Part shown: positions 1-8,707 of the stretch, piece by piece | Layout of the letters: every line of letters begins with the position of its first letter | How positions within the stretch are numbered: the first letter of the stretch is position 1 | NCBI RefSeq assembly: GCF_019774615.1 | Contig: NZ_CP081496.1 | Coordinates: 2,666,001 to 2,730,000 of the forward strand | Direction of reading: 5' to 3' | DNA from: Streptomyces sp. BHT-5-2 | GTDB taxonomy: Bacteria > Actinomycetota > Actinomycetes > Streptomycetales > Streptomycetaceae | DNA length: 64,000 nucleotides | Program-made: the position numbers and the translations under genes | Notes under the pieces: model-generated | Database searches by the model: none | Seen by the model: only the letters and a program-made list of their open reading frames with translations | Told to the model about the DNA's origin: nothing

Positions 1-169
1 GATCGCCGCCACCGGCGCGGAGGCCGCGTTCCGCTTCGCCCCGCTGTCCGTCGCGAGCGGCAACGCCCCGGTCCGCCGCACCCCGCCGCCGCTGCCGCCC
101 CTGGAGCCGATGCGGCCGCTGCTCGGCTCGTCGGCCCCCACCGGCCCGGCCGCCTCCGGTCCGCACTGA
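1..169 (+). CDS. C-terminal end of a protein, probably anti-sigma factor / zinc-finger membrane protein (partial)
   Basis: An open frame enters from the left edge (codons begin at base 2) and stops with TGA at 167-169, giving about 55 residues. The tail is rich in Ala, Pro and Arg and looks like an unstructured C-terminus with no recognisable motif. The identity is inferred from position only: in actinomycetes the htrA-like gene next door usually follows an ECF sigma factor and its anti-sigma factor (sigE-rseA-htrA-tatB order). The fragment itself does not prove this. Confidence 0.5.
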   Translation, partial: IAATGAEAAFRFAPLSVASGNAPVRRTPPPLPPLEPMRPLLGSSAPTGPAASGPH

Positions 170-320
170 CCGGCCCTGCGCATCTCCGCCCGGAACTGGT
201 TGAATCCCTTCTCGGGCGGCGCGCCCCTGCCCAGGGGCGCGTGCCGCACGGGCCTGTCGCGGGACAGGCTCCAGGTGGCGGTGGCCCGCGCAGGGCCGCG
301 GGCGAATTGTTGGGGAGAAC

Positions 321-2426
321 ATGGACGACGCGAAGGCCGCCGGGCCCAAGCTGAAGTGGTGGAGCCGTCCGGAGCAGGCTCCGGCACCCGGGCAGCCCGC
401 CGGGGCGGCGGCCGCGGCCCCGGAGCCCGACACGTCCGGGACGGAGACGTCGGGCGACTGGGTCGTCCGCCCGCCGCGGCCGGCGCCCGACGCGGCCCCG
501 GAGCCCGCGGCCGACGCGACCGCGCCGGCCGGGGAGTTCCCGGACCCCCGTGCCGTCCGGGAGACCGACTCGGGCGACGACCCCCGGGGAGCCCGGGACG
601 CCGGCAGCACCGGGGATGCCCACGACGGCGGTCACGGCGCGGGCGGCGAGCACACCGGCGACAGCGGACACGACGGCGTTGACACCCAAGTGGGCGGCAC
701 CGCCCGTGAGTTGGCCGACGCAGCGACCGGGATGTCCGACGCGCCCGCCGCCGCAGACGACACCACGGCAGCCACCCCCGCCCTTGCTCCCGCCCCCACC
801 GAACGCTCCGCCGCGACCATGACGCTGGGACAGGTCCCGGCCGACGCCACCGCGGCAGCCGGCACAGCGCCGCAGGCCGCACCGGCCGATGCCGCGCCCC
901 CCGCCCCGTCCGGTGGCCGGGCGCCCCGGCAGCAGCCGCTGCACCCCGAGGACCCGTACGGCACGCCGCCGTACGGCGGTCCCGGTCCGTGGGCGCCGGC
1001 TCCCCCGGTGCAGGCACCGTTCCCCACGCCCTCGCATCAGGTCGAGCAGGGGAGCCCCCTTGCACCGGAGCGGCCCACGGGCGGCTTCGTCCCGCACCCG
1101 GGCGACGGCGGGCCCCGCCCCGCGCCCCCGGCGGCTCCCGGCGCGGGCGCCGTTCCCCCGGCGCTCGAAGCGGCGCGCGCCGCGGAGGCCCCCGTCACCC
1201 GCGCGGCCTTCGCCCCGCCGCCCCCCACCGCGCCCGGCGCATGGCAGCAGTACGACCCCTGGAGCGCGCCCCGGCCCGCCGGTCCGGCGGCCGCGCACCC
1301 GCCCCGGCGGCGCGGCCGGCGCCCGGCCCTGGTGGCCGGTGCCGTCGCGCTGGCGCTGCTGGCGGGCGGTGTCGGCGGGGTGGTCGGCGCGTACGTCGAG
1401 CGGTACGGCGGCATCGACGACATCCGGCTGCCGCAGGTCGCCGGCGACGGTGGCGGCCGCAGCCCGGAGAGCGTCGCCGGGATCGCCCGGGCGGTGCTGC
1501 CCGGCGTGGTGACCCTGCACGTCCGCGGCAACGCCGAGCAGGGCACCGGCACCGGCTTCGTGCTCGACCGGAAGGGCCACATCCTCACCAACAACCACGT
1601 CGTCGAACCGGCCGGGACCGGCGGCGAGATATCGGTGACCTTCAGCGGCGGGCAGAGCGCGCGGGCCAAGGTCGTCGGGCGGGACGGCGGTTACGACCTC
1701 GCGGTGGTGCAGGTCGAGGGCGTCAGCGGGCTGCACCCGCTCACCCTCGGCGATTCGGACGCGGCGCAGGTCGGCGACCCGGTGGTGGCCATCGGCGCGC
1801 CCTACGACCTCGCCAACACCGTCACGTCCGGGATCATCAGCGCCAAGCAGCGGCCGATCACCGCGGGCGGCAAGAAGGGCGACGGCAGCGATGTCTCGTA
1901 CGTCGACGCGCTGCAGACCGACGCACCCATCAACCCCGGTAATTCGGGCGGCCCGCTGGTGGACGCCAAGGCCCGGGTGATCGGGATCAACAGCGCGATC
2001 CGGGCGGCCGACAGCGGCACCGGGGGCCTCGACGGCGGCGGCCAGGGCGGTTCCATCGGGCTGGGCTTCGCGATACCGATCAACCAGGCGAAGTGGGTGG
2101 CCGAGGAGCTGATCAACACCGGCCGGGCCGCCCACCCGGTCATCGGCGTCACGCTGGAGATGGAGTACGACGGCGACGGCGCCAAGGTCAGCGGGGACGG
2201 CCGGACCGGTGCGCAGCCGGTCACGCCCGGCGGTCCGGGGGCCAGGGCGGGCCTCCGGCCGGGCGATGTGATCACCCAGGTGGACGGGGCGCCGGTGCAC
2301 AGCGGCGAGGAGCTGATCATCAAGGTCCGCGGCCACCGGCCGGGTGACACGCTCACGCTGACGGTCCAGCGGGGCGGCGCGGAGCGGTCCGTCCGGTTGA
2401 CACTGGGTTCCTCGGGCGGGAGCTGA
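321..2426 (+). CDS. HtrA/DegP-type membrane-anchored serine protease with PDZ domain
   Basis: This is an envelope quality-control protease of the HtrA (trypsin-like S1C) family, 701 aa. Roughly residues 1-325 form a Pro/Ala/Asp-rich unstructured cytoplasmic region, followed by one membrane helix near 336-356 after an Arg cluster. The protease domain carries the catalytic triad His426 (TNNHVV), Asp459 (YDLAVV) and Ser542 (GNSGGP). A PDZ domain lies at about 600-695 (RPGDVI, HRPGDTL). The ATG at 321 is preceded by a GGGGAG ribosome site. It is followed on the same strand by tatB, as in other actinomycetes where htrA sits beside an ECF sigma/anti-sigma pair. The very long N-tail is unusual for the family but common in Streptomyces. 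The family assignment is firm; the substrates are unknown. Confidence 0.95.
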   Translation: MDDAKAAGPKLKWWSRPEQAPAPGQPAGAAAAAPEPDTSGTETSGDWVVRPPRPAPDAAPEPAADATAPAGEFPDPRAVRETDSGDDPRGARDAGSTGDAHDGGHGAGGEHTGDSGHDGVDTQVGGTARELADAATGMSDAPAAADDTTAATPALAPAPTERSAATMTLGQVPADATAAAGTAPQAAPADAAPPAPSGGRAPRQQPLHPEDPYGTPPYGGPGPWAPAPPVQAPFPTPSHQVEQGSPLAPERPTGGFVPHPGDGGPRPAPPAAPGAGAVPPALEAARAAEAPVTRAAFAPPPPTAPGAWQQYDPWSAPRPAGPAAAHPPRRRGRRPALVAGAVALALLAGGVGGVVGAYVERYGGIDDIRLPQVAGDGGGRSPESVAGIARAVLPGVVTLHVRGNAEQGTGTGFVLDRKGHILTNNHVVEPAGTGGEISVTFSGGQSARAKVVGRDGGYDLAVVQVEGVSGLHPLTLGDSDAAQVGDPVVAIGAPYDLANTVTSGIISAKQRPITAGGKKGDGSDVSYVDALQTDAPINPGNSGGPLVDAKARVIGINSAIRAADSGTGGLDGGGQGGSIGLGFAIPINQAKWVAEELINTGRAAHPVIGVTLEMEYDGDGAKVSGDGRTGAQPVTPGGPGARAGLRPGDVITQVDGAPVHSGEELIIKVRGHRPGDTLTLTVQRGGAERSVRLTLGSSGGS

Positions 2427-2543
2427 TCGTTTGTACGGTGTTGGCACGGGCGACTCCCGCCCGGCGCCCGGGGCCAGGTACCGTGATAGGTGGCCTTGGC
2501 CCAAAGGCCCCCGAAGGCCGCGGATACCCCAAGGAGCTGCACG

Positions 2544-3023
2544 GTGTTCTTCGACATAGGACCCCTGGAACTGGTTGCTCTCGTGGTCCTCGCGGTCCTC
2601 ATCTTCGGGCCGGACAAGCTGCCCAAGGTCATCCAGGACGTTACGGGGTTCATCCGTAAGGTCCGGGCGTTCTCCGACAGCGCCAAGGAGGACATCCGCA
2701 GCGAGCTCGGTCCGGAGTTCAAGGACTTCGAGTTCGAGGACCTCAAGCCGCGGAACTTCGTCCGCAAGCACGTCCTGGAGAAGGACGAGTACGGCCTGCG
2801 GGATCTCGCCGAGATCCGCGAGGGCTTCGATCTGAAGAAGGAGATGGCCGAGGTCACCGAGGCGGTCCGGGAGACCACCGCGACCCGCCCCGCGTCCGCC
2901 GGCGGCCCCCTGAGCCTCTCCAAGGAAACCCCGGCCGCGTCGGCCGGCCGATCGGACATGCTCAGCAAGAGCACCGACCCGTCCCGGCGCGAGCCGCCGC
3001 CGTTCGACGCCGACGCGACCTGA
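2544..3023 (+). CDS. tatB: Sec-independent protein translocase subunit TatB
   Basis: TatB works with TatC in recognising twin-arginine signal peptides at the cytoplasmic membrane. The protein (159 aa) begins VFFDIGPLEL and has one N-terminal membrane helix (about residues 7-22) ending in the FGPDKLP hinge typical of TatA/B. A charged amphipathic helix and a hydrophilic tail follow. I chose GTG 2544 because AAGGAG at 2531-2536 is correctly spaced; the ATG 54 bases upstream would put unrelated residues before the membrane helix. It lies 117 bp after the htrA-like gene, so cotranscription is possible. TatB is preferred over TatA because of the FDIGPLEL start and the long acidic tail. Confidence 0.95.
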   Translation: MFFDIGPLELVALVVLAVLIFGPDKLPKVIQDVTGFIRKVRAFSDSAKEDIRSELGPEFKDFEFEDLKPRNFVRKHVLEKDEYGLRDLAEIREGFDLKKEMAEVTEAVRETTATRPASAGGPLSLSKETPAASAGRSDMLSKSTDPSRREPPPFDADAT

Positions 3024-3140
3024 GTATTTCGTATGCCCGGCTGTGTTGACCTCACTGGCTATGCTCCCGGTGTCCGGGGTGAGGTCGCCTGAGGGGGGCG
3101 GGCCGCCCACGACGCAGGGCAACGAGGAGGCTCCGCGCAG

Positions 3141-3788
3141 ATGGAGACGACGAGTCGGGCAGTCACCCGTGAGGTGTCCGCCGATACCGGCCGGAAGGTC
3201 GACGGCTATCTGCTGGCCGCATTCCCGTGGTACGGCCTCGATGAGGCGTTCACCGGACCACGCTGGCTGATGCAGGTCGGCTCGGCCGCGGACGGCACCG
3301 TCGAGCACGGCGCGACCGGCCACGGCGTGGAGCCCACGATAAAGGTGGAGAGCCTGGAGGACGAGCGTTTCGCGGTGGTGGTGACGGTCGCCAGCCGGCC
3401 CGTGCGGCGCAGCGCGGACGGCACCGGCGTCCTGGAGGCCACCTCGGTCTCGACGGCGGCCTGGCTCGCCGGTTCCGGTCTCCTCACCCACACCTGGCCG
3501 ACCCAGATGGACCGGACGCTGCGCCAGGACTGGCTGGACCAGCAGACCACGATCGCCTGGGAGCTGGCCGACGACCTCGGTGAGGAGACCTGGAGCGAGC
3601 TGATGCTCCCGGTGGACGGGGTGCCGACGCCGTTCTGCTACCGGGAGTCCGAGTACGGCTGGGTGCTCGCGGGATCGCCGAATCAGGACGGGCCGGAGGC
3701 GGTGCACCTGGGCGCCTACGGGCGGGGGATGAGTGCGTACGGCCTGGGCTTCTCGGTGATCAAGGACCTGAGCTTCTACGGAGGCTGA
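3141..3788 (+). CDS. Conserved hypothetical protein (215 aa)
   Basis: A soluble protein without membrane segment, signal peptide or catalytic motif that I recognise. It is rich in Trp and acidic residues and ends in a hydrophobic stretch around SVIKDLSFYGG. The ATG at 3141 has GAGGAG about 10 bases upstream. Codon bias is typical for the region, and the gene sits between tatB and the convergent mrp gene, ahead of a strong hairpin terminator. I recall similar uncharacterised proteins beside tatB/mrp in Streptomyces, but I cannot name a domain or assign a function. Confidence 0.75.
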   Translation: METTSRAVTREVSADTGRKVDGYLLAAFPWYGLDEAFTGPRWLMQVGSAADGTVEHGATGHGVEPTIKVESLEDERFAVVVTVASRPVRRSADGTGVLEATSVSTAAWLAGSGLLTHTWPTQMDRTLRQDWLDQQTTIAWELADDLGEETWSELMLPVDGVPTPFCYRESEYGWVLAGSPNQDGPEAVHLGAYGRGMSAYGLGFSVIKDLSFYGG

Positions 3789-3860
3789 GCGCCGGCGCGA
3801 AGAGGGGGGCGCGTGCACGATTTCGTGCGCCCTGTAGTGCGGCGCGCGCGACGTGCGCGA

Positions 3861-3888
3861 AAGGGCGGACCTCAGCGGATCCGCCCTT
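3861..3888. terminator. Bidirectional hairpin terminator between convergent genes
   Basis: A perfect 9-bp stem (AAGGGCGGA at 3861-3869 pairs with TCCGCCCTT at 3880-3888, 10-base loop) sits between the hypothetical gene ending at 3788 and mrp ending at 3928. A weaker hairpin (CACGA/TCGTG) lies just upstream. There is no long T-run, as is usual in Streptomyces. Confidence 0.75.
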
Positions 3889-3927
3889 CCCGATGCCGTA
3901 CGGGCCGGAGGCCGGCCCGCGGGCGTC

Positions 3928-5094
3928 TCAGAACTTGTTGCGCGGGGTGATCCCCAGCGACATGCCCGCGAGCCCGCGCTGACGGCCGCCCAGCTTGCCC
4001 GCGATGGCGCGGATCGCGGAACCGGCGGGGGAGTCCGGGTCGGTCAGCACCACCGGCTTGCCCTCGTCGCCGCCCTCGCGCAGCCGGACGTCGATCGGGA
4101 TGGCGCCGAGCACCGGGACCTGGGTGCCGGTGGTCTTCGTCAGGCCCTCGGCGACCCGCTGGCCGCCGCCGGTGCCGAAGACGTCGACCATCTCGTCGCA
4201 GTGCGGACAGGGCAGTCCGGACATGTTCTCGACCACGCCGACGATCTTCTGGTGGGTCTGCACGGCGATCGAACCGGCCCGCTCGGCGACCTCGGCGGCG
4301 GCCTGCTGCGGGGTGGTGACCACCAGGATCTCGGCGTTCGGCACCAGCTGGGCCACCGAGATGGCGATGTCGCCGGTGCCCGGGGGCAGGTCCAGCAGCA
4401 GGACGTCGAGGTCGCCCCAGTAGACGTCGGCGAGGAACTGCTGGAGGGCGCGGTGCAGCATCGGGCCGCGCCAGACCACCGGGGCGTTGCCCGGCGTGAA
4501 CATGCCGATCGAGATGACCTTCACGCCGTTCGCCGACGGGGGCATGATCATGTTCTCGACCTGGGTGGGCCGGCCGTCCGCGCCGAGCATCCGCGGCACC
4601 GAGTGGCCGTAGATGTCCGCGTCGACCACGCCGACCTTGAGGCCGTCGGCGGCCATCGCGGCGGCGAGGTTGACCGTCACCGAGGACTTGCCGACGCCGC
4701 CCTTGCCGGAGGCCACGGCGTAGACCCGGGTCAGCGAGCCGGGCTTGGCGAACGGCACCTCGCGCTCGGCGGTGCCGCCGCGCAGCGACGCCGCCAGCTC
4801 CCGGCGCTGCTCGTCGCTCATCACGTCCAGCTCGACCGAGGCGCCGGTCACCCCGGGAACCCGCGCCACGGCCTCGCGGACGTTGTTGATGATCGTCTCG
4901 CGCATCGGGCAGCCGGAGACCGTGAGGTAGACCACGACCGCCACCGAGCCGTCCGCGGCGATCTCCACCGATTTGACCATCCCCAGTTCGGTGATGGGGC
5001 GGTGGATCTCGGGGTCGTTGACCGTCGCGAGCGCCTCGCGGATCGCGTCCTCGCTCGGCGCGGAGCCGTCGGGGTGGGGCTTGTCTGTTGCCAT
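3928..5094 (-). CDS. mrp: Mrp/ApbC (NBP35-type) iron-sulfur cluster carrier ATPase
   Basis: A cytosolic P-loop ATPase of 388 aa that, in this family, binds and transfers Fe-S clusters. An N-terminal MIP18/DUF59 domain (about residues 15-90) is followed by a deviant Walker A GKGGVGKS at 130-137, a DLPPGTGD motif near 234-241, and the cluster-binding CPHC pair at Cys295/Cys298. The start ATG at 5094 has no ribosome site, but TACGAT (complement of 5101-5106) lies 6 bases upstream, the spacing of a leaderless promoter. The gene converges with the hypothetical gene on its left. Family is certain; the recipients are not visible from sequence. Confidence 0.95.
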   Translation of the reverse strand: MATDKPHPDGSAPSEDAIREALATVNDPEIHRPITELGMVKSVEIAADGSVAVVVYLTVSGCPMRETIINNVREAVARVPGVTGASVELDVMSDEQRRELAASLRGGTAEREVPFAKPGSLTRVYAVASGKGGVGKSSVTVNLAAAMAADGLKVGVVDADIYGHSVPRMLGADGRPTQVENMIMPPSANGVKVISIGMFTPGNAPVVWRGPMLHRALQQFLADVYWGDLDVLLLDLPPGTGDIAISVAQLVPNAEILVVTTPQQAAAEVAERAGSIAVQTHQKIVGVVENMSGLPCPHCDEMVDVFGTGGGQRVAEGLTKTTGTQVPVLGAIPIDVRLREGGDEGKPVVLTDPDSPAGSAIRAIAGKLGGRQRGLAGMSLGITPRNKF

Positions 5095-5136
5095 GACTCG
5101 ATCGTACGGCGGTTGAGGCCGCCTCCGGAAAGGCCC

Positions 5137-5745
5137 TCAGCGGTCGCGTTCGTCACGCTCCGGGCGTTCGCCGTCGGGCGTCCGCAGCTCCAGTTCCCGC
5201 AGCAGATCTTCGAGTTCGGAGCGGATCCAGTCGCGGGTGGCGACCTCGCCCAGGCCCGTCCGCAGCGCCGCGATCTCCCGGGTCAGGTACTCGGTGTCGG
5301 CGATGGAGCGCTCGTTCTGCTTGCGGTCCTGCTCGTGGGTGATCCGGTCGCGGTTGTCCTGGCGGTTCTGCGCCAGCAGGATCAGCGGCGCCGCGTACGA
5401 CGCCTGGAGCGAGAGCGCCAGGGTCAGGAAGATGAACGGGTAGTTGTCGAACCGCAGGTTGCCGGGCACCGTCACGTTCCAGCCGATCCACAGGATGATG
5501 GTGACCGTCATCCAGACGATGAAGCGGCCGGTCCCCAGGAAACGGGCGATCTTCTCCGACAGCCGTCCGAACGCCTCCGGGTCGTACTCCGGGAAGAACG
5601 TCCGGCGCGGCACCCTCGGCAGGTCCAGCCGCACCCGCGGCCGCGGCTCGGGGCCCCGGGACCGCTCGCCGGTGCCGCCGCGGCGCACCGCCGAGGCGCC
5701 GTGCGGCCGGCGCTCCCTGGGGCTCTCCCGGTCCTCAGTGCCCAT
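5137..5745 (-). CDS. DUF1003 family membrane protein
   Basis: A 202-aa protein with a basic Arg-rich N-terminus, two membrane helices (about residues 72-92 and 104-124, around GRFIVWMTVTIILW and FIFLTLALSLQ), and a charged helical, probably coiled C-terminal region after the LLAQNRQDNRDR motif that marks DUF1003. Biochemical function is unknown. Its 5' end overlaps the 3' end of the MgtE_N/CBS gene by 11 bases, so the two are almost certainly cotranscribed and translationally coupled. With CorA encoded 3 kb away this suggests a role in magnesium handling, but that is inference from context. Confidence 0.9.
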   Translation of the reverse strand: MGTEDRESPRERRPHGASAVRRGGTGERSRGPEPRPRVRLDLPRVPRRTFFPEYDPEAFGRLSEKIARFLGTGRFIVWMTVTIILWIGWNVTVPGNLRFDNYPFIFLTLALSLQASYAAPLILLAQNRQDNRDRITHEQDRKQNERSIADTEYLTREIAALRTGLGEVATRDWIRSELEDLLRELELRTPDGERPERDERDR

Positions 5746-7039
5746 CTGCGGCCTGCCCCTGCGCCCCGCCGGTGCCGCCGCCGGGCGTACGGCCGTGCAG
5801 CCCGGCCTCCCGCCAGTCGTCCGGCAGCAGATGGTCGAGCACGTCGTCCACGGTGACCGCGCCCAGCAGTGCCCCGCCCTCGTCCACCACCGGCGCCGCG
5901 ACCATGTTGTACGCGGCGAGGTAGCCGGTCACCTCGGGCAGCGGGGTGTCCGGCCGCAGGGCCGGCAGATCGGTGTCCACGATGAAGCCGACGAGGGTGA
6001 ACGGCGGGTCCCGCAGCAGCCGTTGGAAGTGCACCAGGCCCAGGTACTTGCCGGTCGGCGTCTCGTCCGGTGGCCGGCAGACGTACACCTGGGCGGCGAG
6101 TGCGGGGGAGAGGTCGGGGTCGCGCACCCGGGCCAGGGCGTCCGCGACGGTGGCGTCCGGGCGCAGCACGATCGGCTCGGTGGTCATCAGGCCCCCCGCC
6201 GTCCGCTCCTCGTAGGACATCAGCCGGCGGACGTCCGCCGCCTCCTCGGGGCGCATCAGGGTCAGCAGCCGCTCCTTCTCGTCCTCCGGCAGCTCGGAGA
6301 GCAGGTCGGCGGCGTCGTCCGGGTCCATCGCCTCCAGGACGTCGGCGGCCCGCTCGTCCTTCAGCTTGCCGATGATCTCGACCTGGTCGTCCTCCGGCAG
6401 CTCCTCCATGACGTCGGCCAGCCGGTCGTCGTCGAGCGCGGCGGCGACCTCGGCGCGGCGCTTGGGGGAGAGGTGGTGCAGCACACCGGCCAGGTCCGCC
6501 GGGCGCAGCTGCTCGAAGGTGGCCAGGAGGTTCTCCGCGCCCTGCCCGTGCTCCTCCAGGGAGAAGCCGGTCACGGCCGACCACTCGACCGTCAGCACCT
6601 CGCCCTTGCGGCGCAGCGGCCCGCCCTTCCCGCGCCGGACGAAGACCTTGTCGATCTCCCAGTCGCGGCGGGCCGGCAGCTGGGTGATGCCGACGTCGAG
6701 CACGGTGACCTGCTCGCCGGTCTCGACCAGCCGCACCCGCCGGTCCAGCAGCTCGCCGAAGACCAGCGTCTCCGACGCCCGCTGTTCGAAGCGGCGCATG
6801 TTGACCACGCCGGTGGTGACGATCTGGCCGGACTCCACGCCGGTCACCCGGGTCATCGGGACGAAGATCCGGCGCCGGCTGATCACCTCGACGACCAGTC
6901 CCAGCAGCCGCGGTGGGCGGTCGCCGACCCGGAGCAGCACGACCAGGTCCCGCAGCCGCCCGACCTGGTCGCCGTTGGGGTCGAACACGGCGATGCCGGA
7001 GAGGTGGGAGACGAAGATCCGGGGAGTGACCACCGCCAT
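5735..7039 (-). CDS. PRC-barrel / MgtE_N / CBS-domain protein without membrane domain
   Basis: A 434-aa soluble protein that resembles the cytoplasmic sensor half of MgtE magnesium channels. A PRC-barrel-like region (about residues 1-90 and again 100-170) is followed by an MgtE N-domain (roughly 170-290, repeated LxxL and DPDDAADLLSELPEDE) and two CBS motifs (about 295-420). The C-terminus is a Gly-rich tail. No membrane segment follows, so this cannot be a channel on its own. It overlaps the DUF1003 gene downstream by 11 bases and is divergent from a lipoprotein gene. Possible roles are Mg2+ or nucleotide sensing for a partner protein; this is inference. Confidence 0.9.
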   Translation of the reverse strand: MAVVTPRIFVSHLSGIAVFDPNGDQVGRLRDLVVLLRVGDRPPRLLGLVVEVISRRRIFVPMTRVTGVESGQIVTTGVVNMRRFEQRASETLVFGELLDRRVRLVETGEQVTVLDVGITQLPARRDWEIDKVFVRRGKGGPLRRKGEVLTVEWSAVTGFSLEEHGQGAENLLATFEQLRPADLAGVLHHLSPKRRAEVAAALDDDRLADVMEELPEDDQVEIIGKLKDERAADVLEAMDPDDAADLLSELPEDEKERLLTLMRPEEAADVRRLMSYEERTAGGLMTTEPIVLRPDATVADALARVRDPDLSPALAAQVYVCRPPDETPTGKYLGLVHFQRLLRDPPFTLVGFIVDTDLPALRPDTPLPEVTGYLAAYNMVAAPVVDEGGALLGAVTVDDVLDHLLPDDWREAGLHGRTPGGGTGGAQGQAADGH

Positions 7040-7255
7040 GGAAAGCGCCGCCCTTCTCCCTTTCAGTCCGGATTGCTCAACTATCGACCTGAAAGCACCG
7101 TATTGATCCGGGTTCAGACTAACCCGTCGGGGTGGGCCGCGGCCCGGCGGGAACGGCCGTATGGTGGCCGCCCGGCATCCGGTCTCCGGCCCCCGGTGCC
7201 GCGGGTACGCTGCCGTGAGCTGTCGAGATCACCCGCATCAGGAGGCAGAGCCGAC

Positions 7256-8047
7256 GTGAGCGCCATCCCCCCGGACCCCGCCCGCCGCCCCCCGGCCGGA
7301 ACCCGCCGTACGGGGCGGGCGGGGCTGGTGGCGGCGGTGTGCGCGGCCCTGGCCGCGACCGTGGCGGGCTGCGCGGAGGACCCGGACGCCGGCACCAACG
7401 GCGTGGGCAAGCTGCCCGCCCCGCAGATCGCGGCCAAGGCGCGGGCCGCCGCCACCGGGGCCGACACCGTCCGGCTCGCCGGCAAGCTCGTCAGCCAGGG
7501 CGCGACCTACGCACTCGACATGCGGCTGGCCAAGGACGGCGCCCGGGGCCAGCTGACCACCAATGCCGCCTCGTTCCAGCTGCTGCGGGTCGGCAGCGCG
7601 CTCTATCTGAAGGCGGACGCGGCCTTCTGGGCCGGGGAGAAGGGCGTCGCCGGCTCCGGCAGCGCCACCAAGCTCGGCGGCAAGTACGTCAAGGTGCCCG
7701 CAGCCGACCCCGTCTACCAGCGCTTCAGCGGCTTCACCGACAAGGACACCCTGCTCGCCGGACTGCTCGGCCTGCACGGCGAGCTGACGACCGGCGACCA
7801 CGGGACGGTCAACGGAGTCCGCACCGTCCAGGTCACCGCCGGCTCCGGCTCCGGCGGCACCCTCGACGTCTCCCTGGAGGGCACCCCGTATCCGCTGCGG
7901 CTGCGGCGCGGGGGCGGCACGGGGGAGCTGACGCTCGCCGACTGGGGCAAGAGCGTGGACCTCAAGGCCCCCGACCAGGGCCAGGTCGTCGACTACGGCC
8001 AGAAGATCACGCGCAGCGGCACGGGCGGTGGCGGCAGCGGCGGCTGA
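7256..8047 (+). CDS. Secreted lipoprotein, LppX/LprG-like
   Basis: A predicted lipoprotein of 263 aa. After a basic N-terminus and a hydrophobic segment comes a lipobox ending VAGC, with Cys39 as the lipidated residue. The mature part has the alternating beta-strand pattern of the LppX/LprG/LprF (LolA-like) fold: ADTVRLAGKL, YALDMRL, SALYLKADAAFW, GKYVKVPA, TVNGVRTVQVT. In mycobacteria such proteins carry acylated lipids or glycolipids across the envelope. The C-terminus is Gly/Ser-rich. GTG 7256 is chosen because AGGAGG lies at 7240-7245 and the signal peptide then starts at a normal distance; the much longer open frame upstream is antisense to other genes. The cargo is unknown. Confidence 0.85.
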   Translation: MSAIPPDPARRPPAGTRRTGRAGLVAAVCAALAATVAGCAEDPDAGTNGVGKLPAPQIAAKARAAATGADTVRLAGKLVSQGATYALDMRLAKDGARGQLTTNAASFQLLRVGSALYLKADAAFWAGEKGVAGSGSATKLGGKYVKVPAADPVYQRFSGFTDKDTLLAGLLGLHGELTTGDHGTVNGVRTVQVTAGSGSGGTLDVSLEGTPYPLRLRRGGGTGELTLADWGKSVDLKAPDQGQVVDYGQKITRSGTGGGGSGG

Positions 8048-8076
8048 CCGGCGCGGGCCGGGCCGCGCGGGCCGCG

Positions 8077-8619
8077 TCAGCCCTTGCGGCCCCGGCGCAG
8101 CAGCTTCGGCAGCGCGGCCGGCACCGGCCGGCGGGTGAGCGCCGGCGAGGGCAGCGGCGGCGCGGCGTGCGAAACGTCCGGCATCAGGCCGGGGCGCTGC
8201 TCCGCCCCGCCGGCCGGCGCCAACCGCAGCACGCGGCACTCCCGGGCCCAGCGCTCGGTGAGGTTGTCCGCGTCCGGGGCGTTGAGCCGCTTGCCCTTCA
8301 GCTCCTCGACGGCGGCCTGCCACTCCTCGCCGCCGGGCGGGAGTTCGCGGACCTCGGCCGGCCAGGCGACGAGCCGGCCGCCCTTGTCCTTGCTGCGTAC
8401 GGTGACCGTCGCGGTGCCGCCGTCGACGAGTCCCAGCTCGGCCAGCGGCTGCTCGCCGGCGCCCCCGCCGACCAGGCAGGCCGCCCCGTCGTGCCAGACG
8501 TGCCACAGCGCCCGGGCCGGGCCGGTCGTGCCCCGCACCCAGATCAGACCGGACTTCTTCGTGGCCTCTTCGACGAGTGCCCGATCCAGCAGGCCCTGCG
8601 ACACGGTCTCCTCCGTCAT
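8077..8619 (-). CDS. Conserved hypothetical protein (180 aa), possibly a split-barrel fold
   Basis: A soluble protein starting MTEETVSQGL. The first 110 residues contain a run of predicted strands (GLIWVRG, ALWHVWHDGAACLVG, TATVTVRSKDKG, LVAWPAEV) that recalls pyridoxamine-oxidase-like split barrels, but no flavin-binding motif is clear. The C-terminal 60 residues are Pro/Arg-rich and probably disordered. I chose ATG 8619 over an upstream ATG because TAGGCT (complement of 8627-8632) lies 7 bases upstream, a leaderless-promoter arrangement. The gene is convergent with the lipoprotein gene and sits just downstream of corA on the same strand. The function is not known. Confidence 0.7.
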   Translation of the reverse strand: MTEETVSQGLLDRALVEEATKKSGLIWVRGTTGPARALWHVWHDGAACLVGGGAGEQPLAELGLVDGGTATVTVRSKDKGGRLVAWPAEVRELPPGGEEWQAAVEELKGKRLNAPDADNLTERWARECRVLRLAPAGGAEQRPGLMPDVSHAAPPLPSPALTRRPVPAALPKLLRRGRKG

Positions 8620-8707
8620 GGGCCTCAGCCTAATCGGCCCGACCACGGGCGCCGGGCGCGCCCGCACGCTGAGACGGGCCCCCGGCCGGAGCGACCGCCG
8701 ACCGCCC

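Noticed and set aside
550..1942. Several long open frames on both strands overlapping the HtrA-like gene
   Set aside because: They are by-products of extreme third-position GC; their translations are Arg/Pro/Gly-rich without domain patterns, while the HtrA frame has complete motifs.
3853..5856. A 667-codon frame antisense to mrp and the DUF1003 gene
   Set aside because: Composition is Asp/Gly/His/Arg/Val-rich nonsense typical of the antisense frame of a GC-rich gene, and it covers two clearly real minus-strand genes.
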